NCBI GenBank assembly: GCA_035196065.1
Contig: CP136575.1
Location: 1 to 64,000 of the forward strand
From: Sphingobium sp.
GTDB taxonomy: Bacteria > Pseudomonadota > Alphaproteobacteria > Sphingomonadales > Sphingomonadaceae
DNA length: 64,000 bases
Direction of reading: 5' to 3'
The translations under genes and the position numbers were made by a program. Of the stretch, positions 17,051-24,395 are shown piece after piece (positions within the stretch are counted from its first letter, which is position 1; each line of letters opens with the position of its first letter). The notes beneath the pieces are model-generated. The model was given only the letters and a program-made list of their open reading frames with translations, was not told the origin of the DNA and made no database searches.

Positions 17051-18694
17051 ATGGCCGATTCACCGAAGTTCCCGCCCTTTGTCGACGCCGAACAATTTAC
17101 GAAGCTGTTCGACGGTTCGGTTGTTAACGCCGCCGACCCCCTGACCGCCTACAAGCATGCGCTGGATGCCTGGGGTGAGGTGCTGAAGCCGCTCGCAGCG
17201 GCAGGACGCGATAAGGTAAATCCCAAGGATCGACGCTTCGCCGGTGAGCAATGGGAGCATCCGGTCTTTGATCTCATGCGCCAAAGCTATCAGATGATGT
17301 CGGAATACATGATTGGTGCTGCCCGAAAGATGGAGCATCTGTCCGCTACCGATAGAGCAAAACTGGAATTTGCAGTGCGCACGCTTGTCGAAACGATGAG
17401 CCCCGCCAATTCGCCCCTGACAAACCCGGTCGCACTGGAAAAGGCCATCGAGACAAAGGGGCAAAGTCTAGTCACAGGGGTTAGCCATCTGCTTCGTGAT
17501 ATGCAGCGCGGGCAATTGACCCATACCGATCCGGATGCATTTGAGCTGGGCCGCAACATTGCCTGCACGCAGGGCAAGGTCGTGCACCAGACGCCGCTAT
17601 ACCAACTCATCCAATACACCCCGTCAACCGACGCAGTGTTCGAAACACCACTTGTCATCTTCCCGCCGTGGATCAACCGTTTTTATATCCTCGATCTCAC
17701 CGCCGAAAAAAGCTTCATCAAATGGTGCGTTGACGCAGGAATTACGGTTTTTATCGTCTCGTGGAAATCGGCGGACGGCAGCATGCGTGATGTCGTTTGG
17801 GATGATTATATCGCAGCGCAGATCGATGCGATCGACACGATATGCACGGCCCTGAAAGTGCCCGATGTCCATACAATCGGCTATTGCGTTGCCGGCACCA
17901 CGCTCGCCGCAACGCTAGCTATCCTTGCCGCAAAGGGGGAGGCCGCAAAGGTGCGGAGCGCGACCTTCTTTACGGCGCAGGTCGATTTCAGTCGTGGCGG
18001 CGAATTGCTGAACTTCATTGACGAGCAGCAATTGAAGATGATCGAAGCGCTGGCAAGCCCTCAAGGCTATCTCGACGGCCGTTTCCTTGCCCTCACCTTC
18101 AACCTGTTGCGTGGCAATGATCTGATCTGGTCGACGGTGAATAAGCATTATCTGCTGGGTGAGGAATATCCGGCGTTCGATCTGCTCCACTGGAACGGAG
18201 ACGTTACGAACCTGCCCGCCAAATGGCACAAGGATTATCTGTGCGACCTTTATCGTGACAACAAGCTGGTGCAGCCCGGAGCTCTGTCGGCACTTGGCAC
18301 GCCAATCGACCTTCGCAAGGTCAAAACCCCATCCTATGTGCAGGCCGGACGCGAAGATCATATCGCCCCTGCCGCAAGCGTGTGGAACTTGCGCAATCAT
18401 TTTTCTGGCCCATTGAAATTCCTGCTGGCCGGCAGCGGCCATATCGCAGGCGTTGTGAACCCGCCGGCGCAGGGCAAATATCAATATTGGACCAATGACG
18501 ATCCCAAGGTCGACAGCCTTGGCGCCTTTATCGAAGGTGCGACCGAGACCAAGGGCAGTTGGTGGCCTGACTGGCTGCAATGGCTATCGACGCAAAGCCC
18601 CAAAAAGGTTCCCGCCACGGGTGCCCGTATTCCTGGCAAGGGCACCCTAAAGGCAATCGAGGATGCACCCGGTACCTATGTGAAAAGCCGCTGA
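17051..18694 (+). CDS. phaC: Class I poly(3-hydroxyalkanoate) synthase
   Basis: 547 residues from the ATG at 17051. PhaC polymerises 3-hydroxyacyl-CoAs on the granule surface. The lipase-like box is GYCVAGT, with catalytic Cys279; the catalytic Asp lies in SYVQAGREDHIAP and the His in GSGHIAGVVNPP. An N-terminal domain (PhaC_N) and FPPWINRFYILDL are typical of class I enzymes, which work as a single type of subunit. An earlier TTG at 17033 is a less likely start. The 3' end overlaps the opposing MFS gene by 19 bases. The partners phasin and PhaB are encoded 6 and 13 kb away rather than beside it. Confidence 0.95.
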   Translation: MADSPKFPPFVDAEQFTKLFDGSVVNAADPLTAYKHALDAWGEVLKPLAAAGRDKVNPKDRRFAGEQWEHPVFDLMRQSYQMMSEYMIGAARKMEHLSATDRAKLEFAVRTLVETMSPANSPLTNPVALEKAIETKGQSLVTGVSHLLRDMQRGQLTHTDPDAFELGRNIACTQGKVVHQTPLYQLIQYTPSTDAVFETPLVIFPPWINRFYILDLTAEKSFIKWCVDAGITVFIVSWKSADGSMRDVVWDDYIAAQIDAIDTICTALKVPDVHTIGYCVAGTTLAATLAILAAKGEAAKVRSATFFTAQVDFSRGGELLNFIDEQQLKMIEALASPQGYLDGRFLALTFNLLRGNDLIWSTVNKHYLLGEEYPAFDLLHWNGDVTNLPAKWHKDYLCDLYRDNKLVQPGALSALGTPIDLRKVKTPSYVQAGREDHIAPAASVWNLRNHFSGPLKFLLAGSGHIAGVVNPPAQGKYQYWTNDDPKVDSLGAFIEGATETKGSWWPDWLQWLSTQSPKKVPATGARIPGKGTLKAIEDAPGTYVKSR

Positions 18695-19869
18695 TTCGGC
18701 AAGCGTATGGCGAGGAATGTTACTGCCGCGACAACATAACAGACGATCGCACTGATCTGAAACAGCGTATAGCTGCCCGTCCAATCATGCACCTTGCCGA
18801 AGAGCAGCACACCGGTCAGCGTGCCCATCCATCCAGCAACCTGAATCCATCCATAAATCGATCCATAGCGTTCAAGGCCGAACCGCCGCGCGACGAAAAA
18901 GCCTAGAAGATCAATCTCTGCTCCCTGTTGCACGCCGATGGCCGCCACCGCCAGCAGTGCCGCTGCATAATGGTTCTGGGTTTGCCAGAGCAGGGTGCAA
19001 CCAATTGCCGGAACTAGCGTGAAGACAAAGGCAATTCGCTGCGGATGGGTTTTATCAAGCAGCCAGCCGCACAATAGCCGCCCAAAAAACTGCCCCATTG
19101 CATAAGCAGAAATGCCGATCGCCGCCTGTGCCGACGTCAGCCCCTCCTCCAAGAGCATCGGCGCCATCTGACTGAGCATACCCGACGAGGGCAGGTTGAT
19201 CCCGACATAAGCAAGGCAAAGCAACCAGAAGGCGGGCTGCCGCTGAAACCCGGCAGCACCGAAACCCGGCAGTGAAGGCGCAAGGCTCACCAACGGTCGG
19301 GGCACGTCGGCAACTAGGAACAATATCGCTGGCAATCCGACCAGCAGCGCCAGCCCACCAAGCGCGAGATAACCGCTCCGCCACCCATGATTGCTGATCA
19401 GCCATTCAATCAATGGCGGCGATAAAACTGCCGCCACGGAAACACCGGTGGCTGCCAGCGCAAGTGCCATGCCCCGGTTTCGGTCAAACCAACCATTGAC
19501 GGCTCGAGTGTAAGAGATCGACGTAGTTGCAACGCCAAGAAACCCCGTAACGAATACCATCGTTCCAAAGATCGACGGGATTAGGGGGGTAAAGCCAAGA
19601 ATCAGATAGAGCGCGGCGATGGCGACCATGCCGGCTGCCCAGACTTGACGAAAACCATATCTGTCCATCGCCCATCCAGCGAGTGGCGCGGCAAGCGAAC
19701 CCAGCCCGACCAGCGCCTGCATCTGAGAAAATTGCCCCAGCGTCCAACCGGTTTCCTTTTGCAAAGGCGAGATAAAAAGGCTGAACACGAAATAGAGCAG
19801 ATTGACGCCTGTTCCGGCTGCCAAAGCAGCGCCAAGCACAGTTCGCCAGCCACGCTGCCACTCACCCAT
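18676..19869 (-). CDS. MFS transporter
   Basis: 397 residues and about twelve membrane helices, starting at the ATG at 19869 (MGEWQRGWRTVLGAALAAGTGVNLL). The A-motif loop (APLAGWAMDRYGFRQVWAAGM) marks a major facilitator. The closest resemblance is to the oxalate-formate/monocarboxylate type with two six-helix halves. The gene is divergent from the paired acyl-CoA dehydrogenases and shares their operator-bearing intergenic region, so uptake of a carboxylic acid feeding those enzymes is a reasonable inference. Its 3' end overlaps phaC by 19 bases on the other strand. Confidence 0.88.
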   Translation of the reverse strand: MGEWQRGWRTVLGAALAAGTGVNLLYFVFSLFISPLQKETGWTLGQFSQMQALVGLGSLAAPLAGWAMDRYGFRQVWAAGMVAIAALYLILGFTPLIPSIFGTMVFVTGFLGVATTSISYTRAVNGWFDRNRGMALALAATGVSVAAVLSPPLIEWLISNHGWRSGYLALGGLALLVGLPAILFLVADVPRPLVSLAPSLPGFGAAGFQRQPAFWLLCLAYVGINLPSSGMLSQMAPMLLEEGLTSAQAAIGISAYAMGQFFGRLLCGWLLDKTHPQRIAFVFTLVPAIGCTLLWQTQNHYAAALLAVAAIGVQQGAEIDLLGFFVARRFGLERYGSIYGWIQVAGWMGTLTGVLLFGKVHDWTGSYTLFQISAIVCYVVAAVTFLAIRLPNQRLFT

Positions 19870-19931
19870 CAACGCCCTCTCCCCTTGGCAATTTCAGTCA
19901 ACACAATGTTGCCAAATAGGCGGCAGGTCAA

Positions 19932-19960
19932 TTGACGTTTACGTAAACGTACAGTAAACC
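19932..19960 (+). promoter_or_regulatory. Promoter with perfect 16-base palindromic operator
   Basis: ACGTTTACGTAAACGT (19935-19950) is a perfect palindrome. It overlaps a -35 box (TTGACG, 19932-19937), with a weak -10 (TAAACC, 19955-19960) 17 bases on. It resembles operators described for branched-chain and fatty-acid regulators of the MerR/TetR type (such as LiuR) in proteobacteria. It lies 94 bases before the acyl-CoA dehydrogenase ATG. A 14-of-16 match to TGACGTTTACGTAAAC occurs upstream of phaB. Confidence 0.6.
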
Positions 19961-20043
19961 GTCGGGCAGTCGGAAATGGTGCGTGAGTCGCTTGCAGATC
20001 AGGCGAAACCGCATCTCTTCACTGCATTTCGAGGAGAGCTGTC

Positions 20044-21237
20044 ATGGATATGGAATTCAATGCCGAAGACCTTGCGTTTCGCGACGAGGTCCGCGCCTTC
20101 ATCGCCGAAAACTACCCGGCTGACCTGCGCGGTAAGCAGGATGAAGGCGATGACCTAAGCAAGGAGGATTTCCTCGCCTGGCACCGCATCCTGCATAAAA
20201 AGGGCTGGGTCGCTCCGGCATGGCCCGTTGAATATGGCGGCACCGGATGGACCGCAACGCAGCGCTATATCTGGTCAGAAGAAACCGCACGCGCTGATTG
20301 CATCCGACTGATGCCGTTTGGCTTGGCGATGGTTGGTCCTGTGATCTACACATTTGGTACACCCGAACAGAAAGCCAAATTCCTGCCTGGTATCCTTTCG
20401 GGCGACGATTGGTGGTGTCAGGGCTATTCGGAGCCGGGTTCGGGCTCCGACCTTGCATCCTTGCGCACCTCCGCTGTGCGCGATGGCGATCATTATGTCG
20501 TGAACGGCCAGAAAACCTGGACGACGATGGCACAGCACGCCGATTGGGGCTTCTTCCTCGTTCGCACCGACAAGGATGCGAAGCAGCAGGAAGGCATCAG
20601 CTTCCTTTTGATCGACATGAAAACGCCCGGGATCACCGTGCGCCCGATCATCACCCTTGGCGGCGAGCATGAAGTCAACGAAGTTTGGCTCGAAAATGTC
20701 CGCGTGCCGGTCGAAAATCGCGTCTATGAAGAAAATAAGGGCTGGACCTGCGCCAAGTTCCTGCTCGCGCATGAACGGACCGGTATTGCCGGCGTTGCCT
20801 CGTCAAAGCGCGGCGTCGAGCGGATCAAGGAAATCGCCCGTTCGGAACAGGATGGCGACCGTCCGCTGATCGCGAACCCGTTCTTCAAGCGAAAAATTGC
20901 AGAACTGCAGACCGATCTGACCGCACTCGAATTCACCGAACTGCGGAGTCTTGCTGGTGAAGCGGCAGGTCGCGGCCCCGGACCGGAATCGAGCCTTCTC
21001 AAGATCAAGGGCTCCGAAATCCAGCAGAGAATCACCGAACTCGCCTTGGAAGCTGTTGGCCATTATGGCGCGCCCTATTTCCGGGGTTTCGGCGAAGGTG
21101 ACAATGAGCATCCGATCGGTCCCGATTACGCCCACCGCGCTGCACCGACCTATTTCAACGCGCGCAAGACGACGATCTATGGCGGCTCGAACGAGATCCA
21201 GCGCAACATCATCGCGAAGATGGTGCTCGGGCTTTGA
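20044..21237 (+). CDS. Acyl-CoA dehydrogenase, large-subunit type
   Basis: 397 residues, ATG at 20044 behind GAGGAGA. Motifs: GYSEPGSGSDLASLRTSAVRDG and YVVNGQKTWTTMAQHADW (flavin and substrate binding), and the C-terminal KTTIYGGSNEIQRNIIAKMVLGL. It most resembles the large partner of two-gene dehydrogenases such as PimC/PimD, which act on dicarboxyl- or long-chain acyl-CoAs as heteromers. The next gene is the matching smaller partner. Electrons go to ETF. The pair is probably an operon driven by the palindrome-bearing promoter upstream. Confidence 0.93.
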   Translation: MDMEFNAEDLAFRDEVRAFIAENYPADLRGKQDEGDDLSKEDFLAWHRILHKKGWVAPAWPVEYGGTGWTATQRYIWSEETARADCIRLMPFGLAMVGPVIYTFGTPEQKAKFLPGILSGDDWWCQGYSEPGSGSDLASLRTSAVRDGDHYVVNGQKTWTTMAQHADWGFFLVRTDKDAKQQEGISFLLIDMKTPGITVRPIITLGGEHEVNEVWLENVRVPVENRVYEENKGWTCAKFLLAHERTGIAGVASSKRGVERIKEIARSEQDGDRPLIANPFFKRKIAELQTDLTALEFTELRSLAGEAAGRGPGPESSLLKIKGSEIQQRITELALEAVGHYGAPYFRGFGEGDNEHPIGPDYAHRAAPTYFNARKTTIYGGSNEIQRNIIAKMVLGL

Positions 21238-21243
21238 GCGATA

Positions 21244-21345
21244 CCCTCCCCTCCCGCCTGCGGGAGGGGCCCCGGGAGGGCCTGTGAAGGCGCAAAGCTC
21301 GCTTTGCTCGCCCCCTCCCCTAACCCCTTCCGCTAGCGGGAGGGG
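21244..21345. repeat. Composite GC-rich palindromic element
   Basis: Two inverted repeats flank the element: CCCCTCCCGC/GCGGGAGGGG with a two-base loop (21248-21269, perfect) and a near copy with one wobble at 21324-21345. Between them is GCAAAGC/GCTTTGC. It lies between the two paired acyl-CoA dehydrogenase genes. Similar CCCCTCCCG/CGGGAGGGG hairpins recur after the Do-protease gene. This is the character of dispersed REP-like elements in sphingomonads; in an mRNA it would fold strongly. Confidence 0.7.
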
Positions 21346-21368
21346 AAACTTACGGAGAGAGAGACAAC

Positions 21369-22496
21369 ATGGATTTCACCTACACCGAAACGCAAACGAT
21401 GATCCGCGACACGCTGTCGCGTTTCCTCAGCGACAGCTATGATTTTGACAGCCGTCAGAAAATGATCGCCAGCGAAGCTGGCCGCGATCCTGGCATTTGG
21501 CGTGCGCTGGCTACCGAACTCGGCATGCTAAGCGCGCCCTTCGCTGAAGCCCATGGCGGTCTCGGCGGAAGCCACATCGAAAATGCGCTGATCATGGAAG
21601 AACTTGGCAATGTCATCGCAATCGAACCTTATCTGCAAACTGTAGTGATCGGCGGCGGTGCATTGAAGGCAGTCGGCGGCGCGGTAGCCGATGCAGTAAT
21701 CCCGGGCATTATTGGCGGCGATACCATCATCGCTTTTGCCTATGCGGAACCGCAGGGCCGTTATGACCTTGCAAATATCCGTACGACAGCAAAGGCCGAT
21801 GGCAGCGGTTATGTGCTCAGCGGTCATAAGGGCGTGGTTTATTGCGCACCTTGGGCGACGCACCTTCTTGTTACCGCACGCACCGGCGGCGACCAGCGCG
21901 AACGTCAAGGCGTTGAACTGTTCCTGATCGATGCCAATTTGCCTGGCATCGTCCGGCGTGATTATCCAACGGTTGATGGTAACCGCGCTTCCGAAATCTA
22001 TTTCGAAAATGTCGCGATCCCGGGCGATGCCCTGCTGCCCGGCGGGATGGACCTCATTGAAAAGATCGTCGATGAAGCGACCGTCGCGGTTTGCGCCGAA
22101 GCAACGGGCGTCATGGCAAAGCTGCATGAAGGCACGCTCGACTATTCGAAGCAGCGCCAGCAGTTCGGCCAGCCCATCGCCCGTTTCCAAGTGCTACAGC
22201 ACCGGATGGTCGATATCTTCATGGAAGTCGAGCAGGCGAAGTCGATGACGACCTATGCAATGCTGCACCTCGATAAACCGGCGGCAGAACGCATGGCGGC
22301 GGTCAGCCAGGCGAAGGCAAAAGTTTCGCGTGGCGCGAAATTTGCCGGGCAGAATGCCGTCCAGACGCATGGCGGCATCGGGATTACGCAGGAACTGGCG
22401 ATCGGCCATTATTTCAAAAGGGCAACGATGATCGAAGGCCAGTTTGGCAGTGCCGATTTCCATTATGACCGCTTTGAACGGCTCGCGATTGACTGA
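21369..22496 (+). CDS. Acyl-CoA dehydrogenase, small-subunit type
   Basis: 375 residues, ATG at 21369 behind GGAGAGAGA. It has the dehydrogenase fold (IPGIIGGDTIIAFAYAEPQGRYDLANIRTTAKADG, then GGIGITQELAIGHYFKRAT) but shows reduced conservation at several substrate-binding positions, as in the smaller partner of PimC/PimD-type pairs. The function is therefore most likely as a complex with the preceding gene product. The 131-base gap between them carries a palindromic repeat that could alter relative expression. Confidence 0.92.
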   Translation: MDFTYTETQTMIRDTLSRFLSDSYDFDSRQKMIASEAGRDPGIWRALATELGMLSAPFAEAHGGLGGSHIENALIMEELGNVIAIEPYLQTVVIGGGALKAVGGAVADAVIPGIIGGDTIIAFAYAEPQGRYDLANIRTTAKADGSGYVLSGHKGVVYCAPWATHLLVTARTGGDQRERQGVELFLIDANLPGIVRRDYPTVDGNRASEIYFENVAIPGDALLPGGMDLIEKIVDEATVAVCAEATGVMAKLHEGTLDYSKQRQQFGQPIARFQVLQHRMVDIFMEVEQAKSMTTYAMLHLDKPAAERMAAVSQAKAKVSRGAKFAGQNAVQTHGGIGITQELAIGHYFKRATMIEGQFGSADFHYDRFERLAID

Positions 22497-22501
22497 TCCG
22501 C

Positions 22502-23032
22502 GTGATTGAAAGCGTTACCTATCGCGCGCCCCGGAGCGACGAGGCAGAGATCCTCGCCGCGCTGGGGCGCGACAGTTTTCGAGAGGCATTCGGCCATCTC
22601 TACCGGCCGGAAGATCTGGCGTTATTCGAGGCGCAGACCTATGGGCCCGAAATCGTGGCGGCCGAAATGGCCAGCCCGCAGCGCCGCTATCGCGTTGCGC
22701 AAGATGGCGACCGTATGATCGGCTATTGCAAGATCGGCTTTGACAAATCGCTCGATTATGATGCGGGCGATCGCAAAATCGTCGAACTGAAACAGCTCTA
22801 TATCATGGCCAGCCACCATGGCACCGGCGTCGCACAGGCATTGACCGACTGGGCCGTGGAAGAGGCAAATGCAGTCGGCGCCAACGCACTTTTGTTGAGC
22901 GTCTATAGCGACAATCCGCGCGGACAGCGTTTCTACCATAAGAACGGATTCACCCATGTGGGCGATACCTATTTCATTGTTGGTACGCATCGCGACGACG
23001 AATATCTCTATCTGAAATCGCTTACGCCCTGA
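22502..23032 (+). CDS. GNAT-family N-acetyltransferase
   Basis: 176 residues from a GTG at 22502, six bases after the previous stop, so it may belong to the same transcript as the dehydrogenases. The acetyl-CoA-binding stretch is KQLYIMASHHGTGVAQALTDWAVEEA (Q/RxxGxG/A-like loop), followed by LLSVYSDNPRGQRFYHKNGFTHVG. The substrate cannot be told; family members acetylate small amines, tRNA-bound or protein N-termini. Cytoplasmic. Confidence 0.88.
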   Translation: MIESVTYRAPRSDEAEILAALGRDSFREAFGHLYRPEDLALFEAQTYGPEIVAAEMASPQRRYRVAQDGDRMIGYCKIGFDKSLDYDAGDRKIVELKQLYIMASHHGTGVAQALTDWAVEEANAVGANALLLSVYSDNPRGQRFYHKNGFTHVGDTYFIVGTHRDDEYLYLKSLTP

Positions 23033-23052
23033 TTTAACGCGCTTAAATTTCA

Positions 23053-23110
23053 TTGTGCAGCGCACAATAATAATTGACTTTGTTGCGCCGCAGCATTATT
23101 GTGCACTGCA
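23053..23110 (+). promoter_or_regulatory. Phasin promoter with three TGC-N3-GCA sites
   Basis: A -35 (TTGACT, 23074-23079) and -10 (TATTGT, 23097-23102) are spaced by 17. Three sites fit TGCRNYGCA: TGCAGCGCA (23056-23064, inside the palindrome TTGTGC-AGC-GCACAA), TGCGCCGCA (23084-23092) and TGCACTGCA (23102-23110). They sit upstream of, within and at the downstream edge of the promoter, as expected for a repressor. This matches reported PhaR target motifs (Paracoccus, Rhodobacter); PhaR represses phasin when no polymer is present. phaR is not in the window. Confidence 0.6.
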
Positions 23111-23134
23111 ACAAAGACGAAAGGCGCATGCATC

Positions 23135-23737
23135 ATGGCAAGCAAGGCTGAAACCACTGCACCCAAGCCCCGCAAGATTGCGGCGCCTCAGGCGCGTGTT
23201 TCAAAGCCCGCCGCCCCCAAGGCGGAAAAGCTGGTCTCCCGCATCGTTTCCGTCGAAGGGAAACCCCTCTCCGAAGGAGTGAAGAAAATGACCGAGACCG
23301 TAGAAAAAACTGCGAAAGAAGCTCAGGCCAAGGCCGCTGATTTCCTCTCCGACATCCGTGAAAAGGCAACCGAAGCCACCGAAAAAGGCCAGAAGTTCGC
23401 AGCAGAAGCCGTTGAATTCAACAAGGCAAACATCGAAGCCTTGGTGGAAGCCGGCAAGATCGCTGCCAAGGGCGCGCAGGATATGGGTAAAACCAATATC
23501 GAATATGCGAAAAAGAATTTCGAAGAGCTTCAGGTAGCCGTAAAGGAAGTCACCTCAATCAAGAATCCGACCGACTTTGTGAAGCTGCAGGGCGAATGGA
23601 TGCGCAAGGGCTTTGACACTGCGGTTGCGCAAGGTTCGAAAAATACCGAAGCCTTTGTGAAGCTTGCCAACGACATGTTCCAGCCGATCTCGAACCGTTT
23701 CGCGGTCGCTGCCGACTTCTTCAAAAAGGCTGCCTAA
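23135..23737 (+). CDS. Phasin (PHA granule-coating protein)
   Basis: 200 residues from the ATG at 23135. The N-terminal third is Ala/Lys/Pro-rich and disordered; the rest is a phasin domain of amphipathic helices, with KSMTETVEK-like lysine- and alanine-rich heptads and the stretch EFNKANIEALVEAGKIAAKGAQDMG, followed by NPTDFVKLQGEWMRKGFD. Phasins coat PHA granules and limit their size, so this protein should act with PhaC. An earlier in-frame ATG would lie in the promoter region. The upstream repeats suggest repression by a PhaR-like regulator. Confidence 0.88.
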   Translation: MASKAETTAPKPRKIAAPQARVSKPAAPKAEKLVSRIVSVEGKPLSEGVKKMTETVEKTAKEAQAKAADFLSDIREKATEATEKGQKFAAEAVEFNKANIEALVEAGKIAAKGAQDMGKTNIEYAKKNFEELQVAVKEVTSIKNPTDFVKLQGEWMRKGFDTAVAQGSKNTEAFVKLANDMFQPISNRFAVAADFFKKAA

Positions 23738-23752
23738 GCCTTTTATAAGGAT

Positions 23753-23871
23753 TGCGCCGGTGCGTTAGAGCACCTGCCCCCTCTCTCCTCTCCTCCCATG
23801 GAGGCAGGAAGCCAGACGAGCCGGCGCATGAATAAGAAGCCGTCCTTCCCAAGCGGAAGGGCGGCTTTTTT
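23753..23871 (+). ncRNA. Candidate small RNA after the phasin gene
   Basis: The stretch from about 23753 forms an 8-base outer stem (TGCGCCGG at 23753-23760 with CCGGCGCA at 23821-23828) enclosing a CCTGCC/GGCAGG stem (23773-23778, 23803-23808). Its loop is the pyrimidine run CTCTCTCCTCTCCTCCC, complementary to Shine-Dalgarno sequences. A strong terminator follows. It could be a 3'-UTR-derived RNA of the phasin mRNA or have its own promoter; no clear independent promoter was seen. Only inspection supports it. Confidence 0.4.
23839..23871 (+). terminator. Rho-independent terminator after phasin
   Basis: An eleven-base stem (GCCGTCCTTCC with GGAAGGGCGGC, one wobble pair) with a five-base loop is followed by six T at 23866-23871. 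It lies about 100 bases after the phasin stop, and is the end of the candidate RNA as well as of the phasin transcript. Confidence 0.9.
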
Positions 23872-24004
23872 CCTAGCAACTTTCCGCCGGAGGCTGTTTG
23901 GCATATGGCGTGATAGAAAAGCGTCGCAGGGCAAATGCGGTTCTTTACGGGTTTACCACTATCTACCCTTGCACAGCCCATCCGGCTTATTCTATTTTAT
24001 AGAA

Positions 24005-24367
24005 ATGTTGATGACACAAAGCCTCACGCCCATCCATGCCGGCCCCGCCGGTGATGACGACCGCAATGGTCGCCCCGGCGTCGGGTTGGCCACACGCACC
24101 CGCCCCAAAACCAAGAAGCCCAGTCAATACAAAGTGCTGCTCTTGAACGACGACTATACCCCGATGGAATTTGTCGTCCACGTGCTCAAGGCGTTTTTCC
24201 AGATGGATACCGAACAGGCAACGCGGGTGATGTTGCACGTCCATCAAAAGGGTGTCGGGATCTGCGGGATTTTTACCTATGAGGTCGCCGAAACCAAGGT
24301 GAACCAGGTGCTCGACTTTGCAAAAAAGAACCAGCACCCGCTGCAATGCACGCTCGAAAAGGCGTAA
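24005..24367 (+). CDS. clpS: ATP-dependent Clp protease adaptor ClpS
   Basis: About 120 residues. ClpS delivers substrates with destabilising N-terminal residues to ClpAP. The core [27 protein letters not shown] contains the Asn-Asp pair that holds the N-end residue and the Met gate; the C-terminal [40 protein letters not shown] is also typical. The start is ambiguous between ATGs at 24005 and 24011. A longer open frame upstream runs through the terminator region and is rejected. The N-terminal part is long and Arg/Pro-rich. clpA is not in the window. Confidence 0.93.
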   Translation: MLMTQSLTPIHAGPAGDDDRNGRPGVGLATRTRPKTKKPSQYKVLLLNDDYTPMEFVVHVLKAFFQMDTEQATRVMLHVHQKGVGICGIFTYEVAETKVNQVLDFAKKNQHPLQCTLEKA

Positions 24368-24395
24368 TTCTGCAGTTTCGGACCCGGCCGACGCC

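Noticed and set aside
21244-21345. Insertion sequence remnant
   Set aside because: No transposase fragment or target-site duplication is seen; the structure is short paired palindromes, in keeping with REP-like repeats.
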